64,000 bases of DNA. Source: Rickettsiales bacterium (GTDB lineage: Bacteria; Pseudomonadota; Alphaproteobacteria; Rs-D84). A program made the translations under genes and the position numbers. Below the pieces are notes generated by a model. It made no database searches. It was given only the letters and a program-made list of their open reading frames with translations, and had not been told where the DNA came from. Positions 50,482-61,973 of this stretch are shown here, piece after piece. The stretch spans positions 84,978-148,977 of the forward strand of contig JAISKV010000001.1 of the NCBI GenBank assembly GCA_031260805.1. Reading direction: 5' to 3'. Numbering within the stretch: position 1 is the stretch's first letter; each line of letters opens with the position of its first letter.

Positions 50482-51981
50482 CTAAAACACCCGGTGCCAT
50501 GTTTTTACTGTGAAATCACCGACCCAATGCGCGCCGGAAATAACCGCATTCCAGAACGCATCAGTCCATTCGCCCAGTGTTATCCATGACCCGCCAATCC
50601 ATTCGCCCAGTCCGTGCCAGATACCACTGACCACATTTGCGGCGCAGTGCCATGCGCATGCAACCCCGGAAATAACCGCATTCCAGAACGCATCAGTCCA
50701 TTCGCCCAGCGTTGTCCATGATCCGCCGATCCATTCGCCCAGACCTGTCCAGATTCCATTTGCAACCCATGCTGTCCAATGCCATGCAATCGCCAAGTAT
50801 TTATATACCCAGACCGCAGCATCCGCGGTTGCGTACCCGGCAATGACCAGTCCGCTGGCCGTCCAATCCCATGCTGCGTCGCCCCAGGCAACCAGTTTGC
50901 TGCCCAATCTGTTTAGAAAAGATGGCGTTTGTGGTTCATCGGTTGCCGCTGGCCCCGCCGCGTCAGGCAAATATTCATGCGCCACGCTGTCGGCCGGGAC
51001 GGTTATGGTTTCACGGACTTCTACAATTTCAGCGTCATCCGCCGGGTAAGTCGTCGCGATCGCATGGGTTTCCATTACGACAATTTCATCAGGCGCGGCG
51101 ACCGGCGCGATAACATCTTCCCTTTCCATCGCGATTTCAATAACCGGCTTGTCCGATTGCAATGATGGCGCGCGCGCTTCATACACATCTTCTTCGCCGC
51201 AATCCAGCACGCAGTTCATGTTGCGCCCGACGATTTCGCATTTGGAAATGCACTTGTTCGGCTGAGATGCGGAACTTTCAGAGTTCAGAACGCATTCGTT
51301 CTTTTTATAATTGTCATGCACGCGCGCGGCGAACCCGTTCACGCACTCAAAGTTCCGATCGCCGCCATAGCATTTCGCGTTGTCGGGACAGGTTCCGCTG
51401 CACCAGCCCTGGGGCGTGCCGTTCGCGCTGTGCACCATGTACGCGCCCAGCCGGCACAGATGCGCGACGCAGCGCCGTTCAATTTCTTTCCCGGTTTTGA
51501 CATCCTGGCAGGTTGCAATTTTCGCGTTTGTCAGTTTGCATGCATCGCCGACGCCGCGGCCGATGCACTGGGGATCAGATTTGTTTATTTTTTTGGAACA
51601 AATCCGCAGGCTCATGTCATACTCAAACCCGTCCGCACATTCCCAGCCCCAGAACGAAGTATTTGTCGCGCTGTTGGAATATTTTACGATTTTTGTATTT
51701 GATGGAATAACCGTGCCGTCAAAATAATCGGCATGATAAATGTTGTAATAACTCTTGCCGCTGGCCAGACAGGATGAAAATTTGCCATTATTTCCACAGT
51801 ACCGGTAATTGCCGGATGAACAGTCAAAAATGCTGCCCAATGATTCCTGGACCAAGACGCCTTTGTCATCCGCGGCGCCGCAGCATAAATTCTTTTCCAA
51901 AAAGTTGTCGTAAATGCATTGCGAAAACGCTGCTGGCGAAAACAGCAGGACCCCGGCCAAGGCAATATATATTCTTTTCAT
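50482..51981 (-). CDS. Secreted Cys-rich protein with C-terminal Trp-rich tandem repeats
   Basis: Signal peptide; many Cys; two copies of GIWxGLGEWIGGSWxTLGEWTDAFWNAVISG. Confidence 0.75.
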   Translation of the reverse strand: MKRIYIALAGVLLFSPAAFSQCIYDNFLEKNLCCGAADDKGVLVQESLGSIFDCSSGNYRYCGNNGKFSSCLASGKSYYNIYHADYFDGTVIPSNTKIVKYSNSATNTSFWGWECADGFEYDMSLRICSKKINKSDPQCIGRGVGDACKLTNAKIATCQDVKTGKEIERRCVAHLCRLGAYMVHSANGTPQGWCSGTCPDNAKCYGGDRNFECVNGFAARVHDNYKKNECVLNSESSASQPNKCISKCEIVGRNMNCVLDCGEEDVYEARAPSLQSDKPVIEIAMEREDVIAPVAAPDEIVVMETHAIATTYPADDAEIVEVRETITVPADSVAHEYLPDAAGPAATDEPQTPSFLNRLGSKLVAWGDAAWDWTASGLVIAGYATADAAVWVYKYLAIAWHWTAWVANGIWTGLGEWIGGSWTTLGEWTDAFWNAVISGVACAWHCAANVVSGIWHGLGEWIGGSWITLGEWTDAFWNAVISGAHWVGDFTVKTWHRVF

Positions 51982-52006
51982 TCTCTCTCCTATACAACCC
52001 TTAACC

Positions 52007-52324
52007 CTATTTGATCGCGTTCACCTTGACCCGGAACAAAGTTTCTTTGCCGGCCAAATTCGCCGCGGGATAATCCGCAGGGAACTTAACCGTGATATTC
52101 CGTTCTTCGCCAACCTTGGCCCCGATCAACTGTTCCTCGAACCCGGGAATAAACGAATGGCTGCCCAGTTTCAGCGGGACATTTTGGGCGGTTCCGCCCT
52201 CGAACTGTTCGGGTCCCAAGAATCCGGCAAAGTCAATGACGACCGTATCGCCATTTTTCGCCGATTTGTCGCAACCCGTCAGCACCGCCAATCCCAATAC
52301 CGCAACCGATAATACTTTTTTCAT
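52007..52324 (-). CDS. FKBP-type peptidyl-prolyl isomerase-like lipoprotein
   Basis: Lipobox LTGC; DTVVIDFAGFLGPEQFEGGTAQNVPLKLGSHSFIPGFEEQLIGAKVGEERNITVKFPADYPA. Confidence 0.85.
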   Translation of the reverse strand: MKKVLSVAVLGLAVLTGCDKSAKNGDTVVIDFAGFLGPEQFEGGTAQNVPLKLGSHSFIPGFEEQLIGAKVGEERNITVKFPADYPAANLAGKETLFRVKVNAIK

Positions 52325-52408
52325 GTTCGCATCCCTTTTTTAGTTATTTTACCACTACCCCGTCTTGCGCTGCGCGCAATCCACCCCTTCGCCAAGCGAA
52401 GGGGATTT

Positions 52409-52969
52409 TTATTTCTGATAAATGCAGCGGAATCCGTATTCGCGCATGGTGCTGCCCTCGGCCTCGATCCTGTAATCAAAGTACGGCGTCGGGCGCATTG
52501 AATCAAAAGACGGATTGTCATACACAATGACGAAAGAATCCGCATTGCGGCCGCAGACCCTTTTCATCTCAAACTCTGCCACCTTGCCCAGCACGGTGCG
52601 GTTGTCGCCGTCAACATCCGTGCCGTTCGCGTTCTGCATCAGGCGGAGCCGCATTTCGCGCAAGTCCGTGTTTCCCAGCAAAATCTGGACCCTGACCATC
52701 GCGCCCTTGTATTCCTGCCACCGGGTTTCCATGCGCGCGGTGTTCCAGCGGTTATTGTTTTCCGCTTTTTCCGCCTGGGTTTTCGGCTTGTAAGAATCAA
52801 TATTGGAATATTGATTTTCCGGCGTCATAAAATTTTCAACCCGTTCGTTCATGTACGGCGCGTCGGGGCCGCCGTTCGCAAAATCATCCTGGTTATAAGG
52901 CGCGTCCGTCCCGCTGTCCGCGCAGGCGGCCAGCAAAAACAATGGCAGGACAAGGAATTTTAGTTTCAT
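52409..52969 (-). CDS. Hypothetical lipoprotein
   Basis: Lipobox LLAAC; no family recognised. Confidence 0.65.
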   Translation of the reverse strand: MKLKFLVLPLFLLAACADSGTDAPYNQDDFANGGPDAPYMNERVENFMTPENQYSNIDSYKPKTQAEKAENNNRWNTARMETRWQEYKGAMVRVQILLGNTDLREMRLRLMQNANGTDVDGDNRTVLGKVAEFEMKRVCGRNADSFVIVYDNPSFDSMRPTPYFDYRIEAEGSTMREYGFRCIYQK

Positions 52970-53047
52970 GGCAAACTCTCTTTGCTGAAATTATAACACA
53001 AATGCCGCGTTGATTGAAAGTGTTTTTTATGATAAACTTCCGATGAA

Positions 53048-54013
53048 ATGCCGGATATTGTCCTTGATACTTTAATCCGCCCGCTGGAAGAATTCTGGCG
53101 GCCCGGTTTTGTGGAAGAAATCGCCGTCAATCGCGCCGGCGAAGTGTGGTTGCGCCTGCACGGCGCGCGCGTGCCATGGGTTTCGTATCCCGCGCCGCAA
53201 CTGACCCAGTCTTACCTGGTGGATTTAATCAGCGTTGTCGCGAATGTGTACGAGCAGCCGTTTGATCCATACCACGGCGTGCCGGTCGTGTTTGCATCGC
53301 TTCCCGGCAATCACAGATTTTCCGCAATCGCCGGCCCCAATGTGAACTATGACGACAACGATATCACGGGCGGCGTCGCGTTAAGCGTTCGCGGCCAGTC
53401 TGCGAACGACACCAGTTTCGCGAATTATCATTTGTCGCGCGGCGCGCCATTGTTAAAGGTAAAGCCGCGCGATAAAAGCAAGTCCGACGACCCGTACGAC
53501 CGGCTGATAGAAATTATTAATGAAGGCAGCCCGCTGTTAATAAGCGGCGCGACCAGCACTGGAAAAACGACTTTCCTGAATCACATCATGAAACAGATTG
53601 ACCAGTCCGCCCGCGTGATAACCGTGGAAGACGCGCGCGAACTGCATGTGCCGCAGAAAAACCATGTGCATTTGGTTTTGTCCCGCACAGAGCAAAATAA
53701 TAAATTCAGTTATAAAAGCCTGCTGGACCTGGTCGTTCGCATGACGCCTGATGTCTTGATCGGCGGCGAAATCTCAACGGGGAACGCCGGGGTGCTGTGG
53801 GAAATCATGCGGACCGGACACGATCACTTCTATACAACAATCCATGCGAACAGCGCGGCCGAGGCGTATGACCGGTTTGCCGGATTGATTTTGGAAACGA
53901 AAAATTCAGGATACGATGTGGAAGTCTTGCTGCGCGAAATGCGAGAGAAGTTGCATGTCGTGCAATTGTCGCGCGACGGGGTAGTGGTAAAAAAACTAAA
54001 AAAGTTTTACCTA

Positions 54014-54037
<24 letters not shown>
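53048..54037 (+). CDS. VirB11-like ATPase
   Basis: EIAVNRAGEVWLR; LLISGATSTGKTTFLNHIM; VITVEDARELHVP; RMTPDVLIGGEIS; TTIHANSA. Confidence 0.88.
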
Positions 54038-55775
<1,738 letters not shown>

Positions 55776-55796
55776 TTATGCGATGATTTCGTTCTC

Positions 55797-55906
55797 CGTC
55801 GTCATTCCGGCGAAGGCCGGAATCCATTGCGTTAATAATGCGCAATTTTGCAATGCAAAATTGACAATAATTTAATGGATGCCGGGTCAAGCCCGGCATG
55901 ACGACC
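55797..55906. repeat. Family A-related palindromic repeat
   Basis: cgtcattccggcgaaggccggaatcca...ggatgccgggtcaagcccggcatgacga. Confidence 0.75.
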
Positions 55907-55923
55907 TAGGGAGAAAATACACA

Positions 55924-56151
55924 ATGAACAAAATCAAGAAAATATTCTTTGGCGGCGTGTTTGGGGTAATCTATATTTCTTTTGTCGCGCAGTTGGTTTA
56001 TGTCATCGGATGGGCCAGCGGATTTGATCAGATTGCAATCGGATTGGGCCTGCTGTCGGTTGAATGGCTGGTAATTGTCGCGGCGCGGTACTTGTCCAAA
56101 AAGTCTTCATCTGGTTCGCGGCCGGAATTTCGGCGCGATTTCCGCAGATAA
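55924..56151 (+). CDS. Small membrane hypothetical protein
   Basis: Two hydrophobic segments; followed by terminator. Confidence 0.55.
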   Translation: MNKIKKIFFGGVFGVIYISFVAQLVYVIGWASGFDQIAIGLGLLSVEWLVIVAARYLSKKSSSGSRPEFRRDFRR

Positions 56152-56173
56152 GAAATCAGATAAAAAATAAAAA

Positions 56174-56203
56174 TAAAAAACGGCGCGGCGCGCCGTTTTT
56201 TTA
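56174..56203 (+). terminator. Rho-independent terminator
   Basis: aaaaaacggcgcggcgcgccgtttttt. Confidence 0.85.
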
Positions 56204-56332
56204 ACGCTTTTTTGACGCCGTCAAATGTGATATAATATGCAGTGAAAAGAAAGAAAAACACAAAGAAAATCAATATAAACAACAGGTCTGAACGAATCGG
56301 AATTATTAAAACAAAAAAAACGGAGAGATAAA

Positions 56333-57079
56333 ATGAAACTTCAAGTAAAATCTTTGGTAATTGCGGGAACTTTGCTGGTTTTGCCTGTTATGGCGAACGC
56401 GGCTGTTACACCGGCATCGGCGCCGCTGGCGTCAAAATCGTATGTGGACAGCGCGGTTGAATCTATCGCCGGCGACATTGCGGACACACTGTCAAACTAT
56501 TCAACAACAACCCAAGTGAATACCGCAATATCCACTGCTGTTTCCGACAAATTGACGGCGGCTGATATCTCCGATTTGGCGACCAAGACATATGCCGATG
56601 GTGTCAGCACTGCCGAACAGGCTGCAATTGACGCGGCGGTTTCCAATCGTTTAGTTGCATCAGATATCGCTGGCAAAGCAGATGCGTCCAATGTTTACAC
56701 AAAAACAGAAACAAATACTTTGGTATCTGATTTCATAACGGCCGCCGATATTTCCAATAAAGCGAATGCGTCTGATGTTTATACCAAGGCTGCGGCGGAT
56801 GCTGAATTTATTGACTCAACGGAATTGAGTACAGCAATTTCCAACAAAGCGGATAAAGCGACAACTCTGGCTGGCTATGGAATCAGCGATGCGGCTGCGG
56901 CGGTGCATACCCATGCGTCCACAGATATTTCTGATTCTACCGCGACAGGGCGCAGTGTCTTGACTGCATCTGATGCGGCTGCGGCGCGCGCAGCGATCGC
57001 AGCGGTCGGCGCATGTCCGGCGGATCAAGCAATGGTCGGCAGCACATGTACGGCAGTTGCAACGACTTATGTTCCGTAA
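56333..57079 (+). CDS. Secreted protein with phage tail-fibre-like repeats
   Basis: Signal peptide; NKADKATTLAGYGISDAAAAVHTHASTDISDSTATGRSVLTASDAAAARAAIAAVG; repeated ADASNVYTK/ADISNKA. Confidence 0.8.
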   Translation: MKLQVKSLVIAGTLLVLPVMANAAVTPASAPLASKSYVDSAVESIAGDIADTLSNYSTTTQVNTAISTAVSDKLTAADISDLATKTYADGVSTAEQAAIDAAVSNRLVASDIAGKADASNVYTKTETNTLVSDFITAADISNKANASDVYTKAAADAEFIDSTELSTAISNKADKATTLAGYGISDAAAAVHTHASTDISDSTATGRSVLTASDAAAARAAIAAVGACPADQAMVGSTCTAVATTYVP

Positions 57080-57090
57080 TCAGCGTTATG

Positions 57091-57120
57091 TAAAAAAACG
57101 GCCTTCGGGCCGTTTTTTTA
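57091..57120 (+). terminator. Rho-independent terminator
   Basis: aaaaaaacggccttcgggccgttttttt. Confidence 0.85.
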
Positions 57121-57200
57121 AGGTTTAAGGTTTAAGGTTTAAGGTTTGAGAGTGGTCAGTTCATATTCCATCGTCATTCCCGTATAGAATCACCGCTCCT

Positions 57201-57275
57201 TCGTCACCCCGGGCCACGACCCGGGGGCCATGCCGAATAGATTCCGGGTTTCGCTGCGCTCCCCCGGAATGACGA
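57201..57275. repeat. Family A palindromic repeat
   Basis: cgtcaccccgggccacgacccgggggcca...ggattccgggtttcgctgcgctcccccggaatgacga type. Confidence 0.85.
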
Positions 57276-57384
57276 TGGCGTTTTGTGGTGGGGGGCGCAG
57301 AGCGGCTGCGTCGTGATGCTGGGAAGGGGACTGGCTGCGTCAGCCACAAGAGTATAATAGTTAACAATTAATAACTGATAATTA

Positions 57385-57414
57385 TTAAAAAACGGCCTTT
57401 CGGCCGTTTTTTTA
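57385..57414 (-). terminator. Rho-independent terminator (clpX)
   Basis: aaaaaacggcctttcggccgttttttt. Confidence 0.8.
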
Positions 57415-58683
57415 AGCAACTTTCTTTTCTGTGGCAAACACAAACAGCGGTTTCGCCGCGCTGTTCACGACATCCGCATTAATTACAATCTCGTCCAGAT
57501 TTTCTGCATCCGGCGCGTCAAACATAGGCGTCAGCAGCACCCGTTCCAGAATAGACCGCAGCCCGCGCGCACCGGTTTTTCGTTTCAACGCCAATGCCGC
57601 AATCGCATCCAGCGCGTCATCCGTGATTTTCAGTTTGACGCCTTCCATGTCAAACAGAGCCTCGTATTGCCGGACTATCGCATTTTTCGGCTTGGTCAAT
57701 ATTTGCACCAGCGCGCTTTTATCCAAATCGGTCAGCGCGGTTATAATCGGCAGACGGCCGATTAATTCCGGGATAAGTCCGAATTTAACCAGGTCTTCGG
57801 GCCGCACATCTGTCAAGTCTGTCGTTATTTCAGACTTTTCACGCACAGTCGCGCCGAACCCGATTTCAGATCGGGCATTTGATCGCGCCGCAATGATTTT
57901 GTTCAGCCCGTCAAACGCGCCGCCGCATATAAACAAGATTTTCCCGGTATCAATTTTCAGCATTGCTTCGCCGGGATGCTTGCGCCCGCCGCCCTGGGGC
58001 GATACATTTGCGGTCGTGCCTTCTATTAATTTCAGCAGCGCCTGCTGGACCCCTTCGCCAGAAACATCGCGGGTCAGGCTCGGGTTTTCGGACTTGCGCG
58101 CTATCTTGTCAATTTCGTCAATGTAGATAATTCCGCGCTGGGCCCGTTCAATGTCATAATTCGCGTTCTGATACAGCCGCGTCAAAATACTTTCCACATC
58201 TTCGCCGACATAACCAGCCTCGGTCAAAGTTGTCGCGTCCGCAATCGCGAACGGCACATCCAGAATTTTCGCCAGCGTTTGCGCGAACAAAGTCTTGCCG
58301 GTCCCCGTCGACCCAATCATCAGAATATTTGATTTCTGAATTTCAACATTGGATTTCGCGCCCGCGCCATGCCGCTTGTAATGATTGTAAACCGCCACGG
58401 CCAGCGTTCGTTTCGCGTCATCCTGGCCGATTATATATTCGTTCAGAATGTCGTAAATCTGCTTTGGCGTCGGCGTTTTGGAAGAATCGCTGACAACTTG
58501 CTCGCGCTGCTGATCGGTCAGAATATCGTTGCACAAACTGATGCATTCGTTGCAGATGCAGGTGCTGCGCCCTGTAATCATGCGGCGAACTTCATGCACT
58601 TTCTTTCCGCAAAAACTGCATGTCTGGCCGGAAGATTCCGACGCGGGCTTGTGTGTTATTATGATGTCGTTTTCATCTGACAT
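57412..58683 (-). CDS. clpX: ATP-dependent Clp protease ATP-binding subunit ClpX
   Basis: [17 protein letters not shown]...[39 protein letters not shown]. Confidence 0.97.
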   Translation of the reverse strand: MSDENDIIITHKPASESSGQTCSFCGKKVHEVRRMITGRSTCICNECISLCNDILTDQQREQVVSDSSKTPTPKQIYDILNEYIIGQDDAKRTLAVAVYNHYKRHGAGAKSNVEIQKSNILMIGSTGTGKTLFAQTLAKILDVPFAIADATTLTEAGYVGEDVESILTRLYQNANYDIERAQRGIIYIDEIDKIARKSENPSLTRDVSGEGVQQALLKLIEGTTANVSPQGGGRKHPGEAMLKIDTGKILFICGGAFDGLNKIIAARSNARSEIGFGATVREKSEITTDLTDVRPEDLVKFGLIPELIGRLPIITALTDLDKSALVQILTKPKNAIVRQYEALFDMEGVKLKITDDALDAIAALALKRKTGARGLRSILERVLLTPMFDAPDAENLDEIVINADVVNSAAKPLFVFATEKKVA

Positions 58684-58685
58684 GA

Positions 58686-59270
58686 TTATTTCTTCTCCAA
58701 TACTGCGTCTATCAGGCCGTATTTGACGGCGCTCGGCGCGGACATGTAATTATCGCGCTCCATGTCTTCGGCCAGCGTCTTGGCCGGCTTGCCTGTGTAA
58801 TCTGCCAGCAATTTTTGCAACAGTTCCTTGGCTTTCTGAATTTCAGCGGCTTGTATCAAAATATCAGTCGTCTGGCCTTGGGCGCCGCCGTGCGGCTGGT
58901 GGATCATAACGCGCGTATTCGGCAGGGCGAATCGCTGGCCGCGTTCGCCGGCTGCCAGCAACACGGATGCCATAGAAGCGACCATGCCGATGCCGATTGT
59001 TGAAACCGGCGATTTGATATAATTCATGGTATCCAGTATCGCCATTCCGGCATCAATGCTGCCGCCGGGGCTCTGGATATACAAAGATATCGGCTTGTTT
59101 GGATTTTCGGATTCCAGCAGCAGCATTTGGGCGATAATTACATTCGCCATTTCAGATTCAATATCGCCCTGCAACATTATGATGCGATCGCGCAACAGCC
59201 GCGAAAAAATATCAAAGCCGCGCTCGCCGCGGGGTGTTTCTTCAACAACATGCGGTATCAGGTAAGACAT
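58686..59270 (-). CDS. clpP: ATP-dependent Clp protease proteolytic subunit
   Basis: [46 protein letters not shown]. Confidence 0.97.
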   Translation of the reverse strand: MSYLIPHVVEETPRGERGFDIFSRLLRDRIIMLQGDIESEMANVIIAQMLLLESENPNKPISLYIQSPGGSIDAGMAILDTMNYIKSPVSTIGIGMVASMASVLLAAGERGQRFALPNTRVMIHQPHGGAQGQTTDILIQAAEIQKAKELLQKLLADYTGKPAKTLAEDMERDNYMSAPSAVKYGLIDAVLEKK

Positions 59271-59376
59271 AGTATAATCCTTTGTTTACAGGATTATACC
59301 ACCCGTTTGACCGATTCGCAATTTTAGTAGTCGGCGGTTGGTACGGCGGGCGATGCCGCCTTTTGGTAGTTGTTGA

Positions 59377-59612
59377 GCCAGTTCCCCTCCCTTGGAGGGG
59401 TGCCGCGTAGCGGCGGGGTGGTTTACAGGATTTATGATTTATGAAGTATGATGGATGGAATGACAAACTTGTTGTGAAACAAGGTTTAATGCCCTATGGC
59501 GGACTAAATCCGCCATGACAAATTTTCTGACGAAAATTTGTAAAAATTGTACTCTGAACTTTACTTTTGTAAACCACCCCGGCCTTCGGCCACCCCTCCA
59601 AGGGAGGGGAAC
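59377..59612. repeat. Family C elements (two half-copies flanking a spacer)
   Basis: cagttcccctcccttggaggggtgccgcgtagcggcggggtggtttacagg...tgtaaaccaccccggccttcggccacccctccaagggaggggaac. Confidence 0.85.
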
Positions 59613-59621
59613 TACCAATTA

Positions 59622-60815
59622 CTAACCGCCAACAGCAATTGCTTCTATCCCCGGCAATTTCTTTCCTTCTATGAACTCCAAGAATGCGCCGCCGCCCGTG
59701 CTGACATAAGTCATGTCGTTCTTGGTTCCGGTCGCTTCCAATGCCGCGACCGTATCGCCGCCGCCGATTATGGATTTTAACAGTCCTTGTTTTGTGCGAT
59801 TTGCGATGTACCGTGCCAGCGCGAAACTGCCTTGCGACCAAGTTGGTTGCCACTCGGCCATTCCAACCGTCCCGTTCCAGAGCACTGTTTTAACCGTATC
59901 AATCAATTCTTCATAATTTGCGATTGATTGCGGGCCGGCGTCCATTATGACATCGTCCGTCTGGATTTCCGAAAAAGGCTTGTTTGTGCGCGTTGCCTTG
60001 GGCGAGAATGATTTTCCGACGCCCTTGTCTATCGGCAGCATTATCTCGCAGCCCTTGGCGGCCGCATAGTTCAGAATTTCAAGCGCGGCGCCGATCAATT
60101 CCGGTTCTGCCAGGGAATTTCCAATATTTTCCCCCTGGGCCAGGATAAATGTGTTTGCAATCGCGCCGCCGATAATCAATTTGTCGCACAGGTTTATCAA
60201 GGACTTTAACAATGTCAGTTTGCTGGATACTTTCGCGCCCGCGACAATCCCCAGCAGCGGCCGGTCCGGATTCATCATCAGATTCGTGATTTCCGTTATT
60301 TCATGACCCAGCAATTGCCCCGCGTACGAAGGCAGAAGTTTTGCAACCCCGACGGTTGATGCATGCGCGCGGTGCGATACGGCAAACGCATCATTTACGA
60401 AAATGTCAAAGCCTCCCGCCAATTTCCGGGAAAATTCAGTATCATTTTCTTCTTCGGCCGCGTAAAAGCGCACATTTTCCAACAAGACCACGCTGCCGTC
60501 CGCCATTGTCGGCAAAATGGTTTTATTCAGGCAGTCCGGGACAAACACAACCGGATGCTCTAACAATTCGGCCAGCAATTGCGCGACCGGCGCCAGCGAG
60601 TATTTTGGAGCGCGCTGGCCATCCGGCCGCCCCAGATGCGATACGATTGCGATTCGCGCGCCCATTTCCATCAATCGGCGAATCGTCGGCAGCGATTGTT
60701 CAATGCGAAAGGCATCCATGATTTCGCCATCAACAATCTGCACATTGAAGTCGTCGCGCAGCAGCACATATTTGCCGCGGATATCTGTTAATTCATCTAT
60801 TGTTCTGATTTGCAT
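59622..60815 (-). CDS. pgk: Phosphoglycerate kinase
   Basis: YVLLRDDFNVQI; SHLGRPDG; NDAFAVSHRAHAS; SIIGGGDTVAAL; STGGGAFLEFIEG. Confidence 0.97.
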   Translation of the reverse strand: MQIRTIDELTDIRGKYVLLRDDFNVQIVDGEIMDAFRIEQSLPTIRRLMEMGARIAIVSHLGRPDGQRAPKYSLAPVAQLLAELLEHPVVFVPDCLNKTILPTMADGSVVLLENVRFYAAEEENDTEFSRKLAGGFDIFVNDAFAVSHRAHASTVGVAKLLPSYAGQLLGHEITEITNLMMNPDRPLLGIVAGAKVSSKLTLLKSLINLCDKLIIGGAIANTFILAQGENIGNSLAEPELIGAALEILNYAAAKGCEIMLPIDKGVGKSFSPKATRTNKPFSEIQTDDVIMDAGPQSIANYEELIDTVKTVLWNGTVGMAEWQPTWSQGSFALARYIANRTKQGLLKSIIGGGDTVAALEATGTKNDMTYVSTGGGAFLEFIEGKKLPGIEAIAVGG

Positions 60816-61405
60816 AACGCTTCCTTTACTGGTTTATATGTTTTCCGATAATGACTATTTATACCATATTCCGCGATTGCCGCCAAGTGCGATTTTGTCG
60901 GGTACCCTGCATTTTTATCCCATCCGTATTGCGGAAATTGCCGCGCCAAATCCGCCATGTAATTATCCCTGGTTTCCTTGGCGATTATTGATGCCGCCGC
61001 GATGGACAAACTTTTTGCATCCCCGCCGACCACCGCGCGCCCGACAACGCCGTCCGGCAGCCGGTTCCCGTCAACCAGGATAAAATCCGGCGGCTGGGGC
61101 AGGTTCGCAATCGCGCGCTTCATGGCCGTCAATGAAGCCTGCAAAATATTCATCCCGTCAATTTCAGCCGCGCTGCATTGCCCGATTCCAACCGCGCAAT
61201 TTTTCATAATCCAGTCATATGCGGCCGCCCGCGCCGCGCGCGTCATCTTTTTGCTGTCGTTGATGGCGCAGCCCGCCGCGCGCGCCGGAATGACGACCGC
61301 GGCGGCGACGACAGGACCGCACAGCGGGCCGCGGCCGGCTTCGTCCACGCCGGCGACAATTCCGCCGGTTTCATTTTCAATGTCAAATGTTGGAAATGTC
61401 TTCAT
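60797..61405 (-). CDS. rnhB: Ribonuclease HII
   Basis: IVAGVDEAGRGPLCGPVVAAAVV; NDSKKMT; SIAAASIIAKETRD. Confidence 0.96.
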   Translation of the reverse strand: MKTFPTFDIENETGGIVAGVDEAGRGPLCGPVVAAAVVIPARAAGCAINDSKKMTRAARAAAYDWIMKNCAVGIGQCSAAEIDGMNILQASLTAMKRAIANLPQPPDFILVDGNRLPDGVVGRAVVGGDAKSLSIAAASIIAKETRDNYMADLARQFPQYGWDKNAGYPTKSHLAAIAEYGINSHYRKTYKPVKEALCKSEQ

Positions 61406-61680
61406 GTTCGCTTGATATCGCGATAAAAATTTTCATGACTGCCCAATGCCGCAAGTGTCAAAATAATTTCATCGTCCCCGGATACGCAATATCCCAATAA
61501 AACAAGTTGAGCATTTATCTTGAATTTGTAAACGCGCAGCCAATCAAGGTCGCCCCGTTTCAATTCGCCCGCTTCTGGATTATCGCAAATGAATTTGATG
61601 GCGGCATTCACCGCCGGCAGTTGATTAGAGTGTAATTTCTTGTAAATTTTATTAAAAGAACTTGTTTGCGTCAGTTGCAT
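61402..61680 (-). CDS. RelE/ParE-family toxin
   Basis: LTQTSSFNKIYKKLHSNQLPAVNAAIKFICDNPEAGELKRGDLDWLRVYKFKI..QLVLLGY; YafQ/RelE-like; ATGA overlap with rnhB. Confidence 0.8.
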   Translation of the reverse strand: MQLTQTSSFNKIYKKLHSNQLPAVNAAIKFICDNPEAGELKRGDLDWLRVYKFKINAQLVLLGYCVSGDDEIILTLAALGSHENFYRDIKRT

Positions 61681-61683
61681 TAT

Positions 61684-61917
61684 TCAGGCAGTTCTGAAAT
61701 TAAATTTTGATGTTTTCTTATTATCAATCTCGGCCCGGGCGGAAATCGCATCGCGTATAAAGGCCAGCGGCAAGTCCGGATTTTCCGCGGCTATTTTCCC
61801 CAGTGTGTAAAAATATTCTATTTGTTTCGGCACGCTGCGCATTTCCAAGGCGGCGTATTTTGACGCGTCGGCGATGATGTTTTGCGAAAGTCTGACAGAC
61901 TGAAAACTATTAAGCAT
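61684..61917 (-). CDS. ParD-like antitoxin
   Basis: VRLSQNIIADASKYAALEMRSVPKQIEYFYTLGKIAAENPDLP. Confidence 0.8.
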   Translation of the reverse strand: MLNSFQSVRLSQNIIADASKYAALEMRSVPKQIEYFYTLGKIAAENPDLPLAFIRDAISARAEIDNKKTSKFNFRTA

Positions 61918-61973
61918 TTTATATCCTTTTATTGCATTATGCGATAAAACGCGACAAAAGTCAAGTTCTTAAT

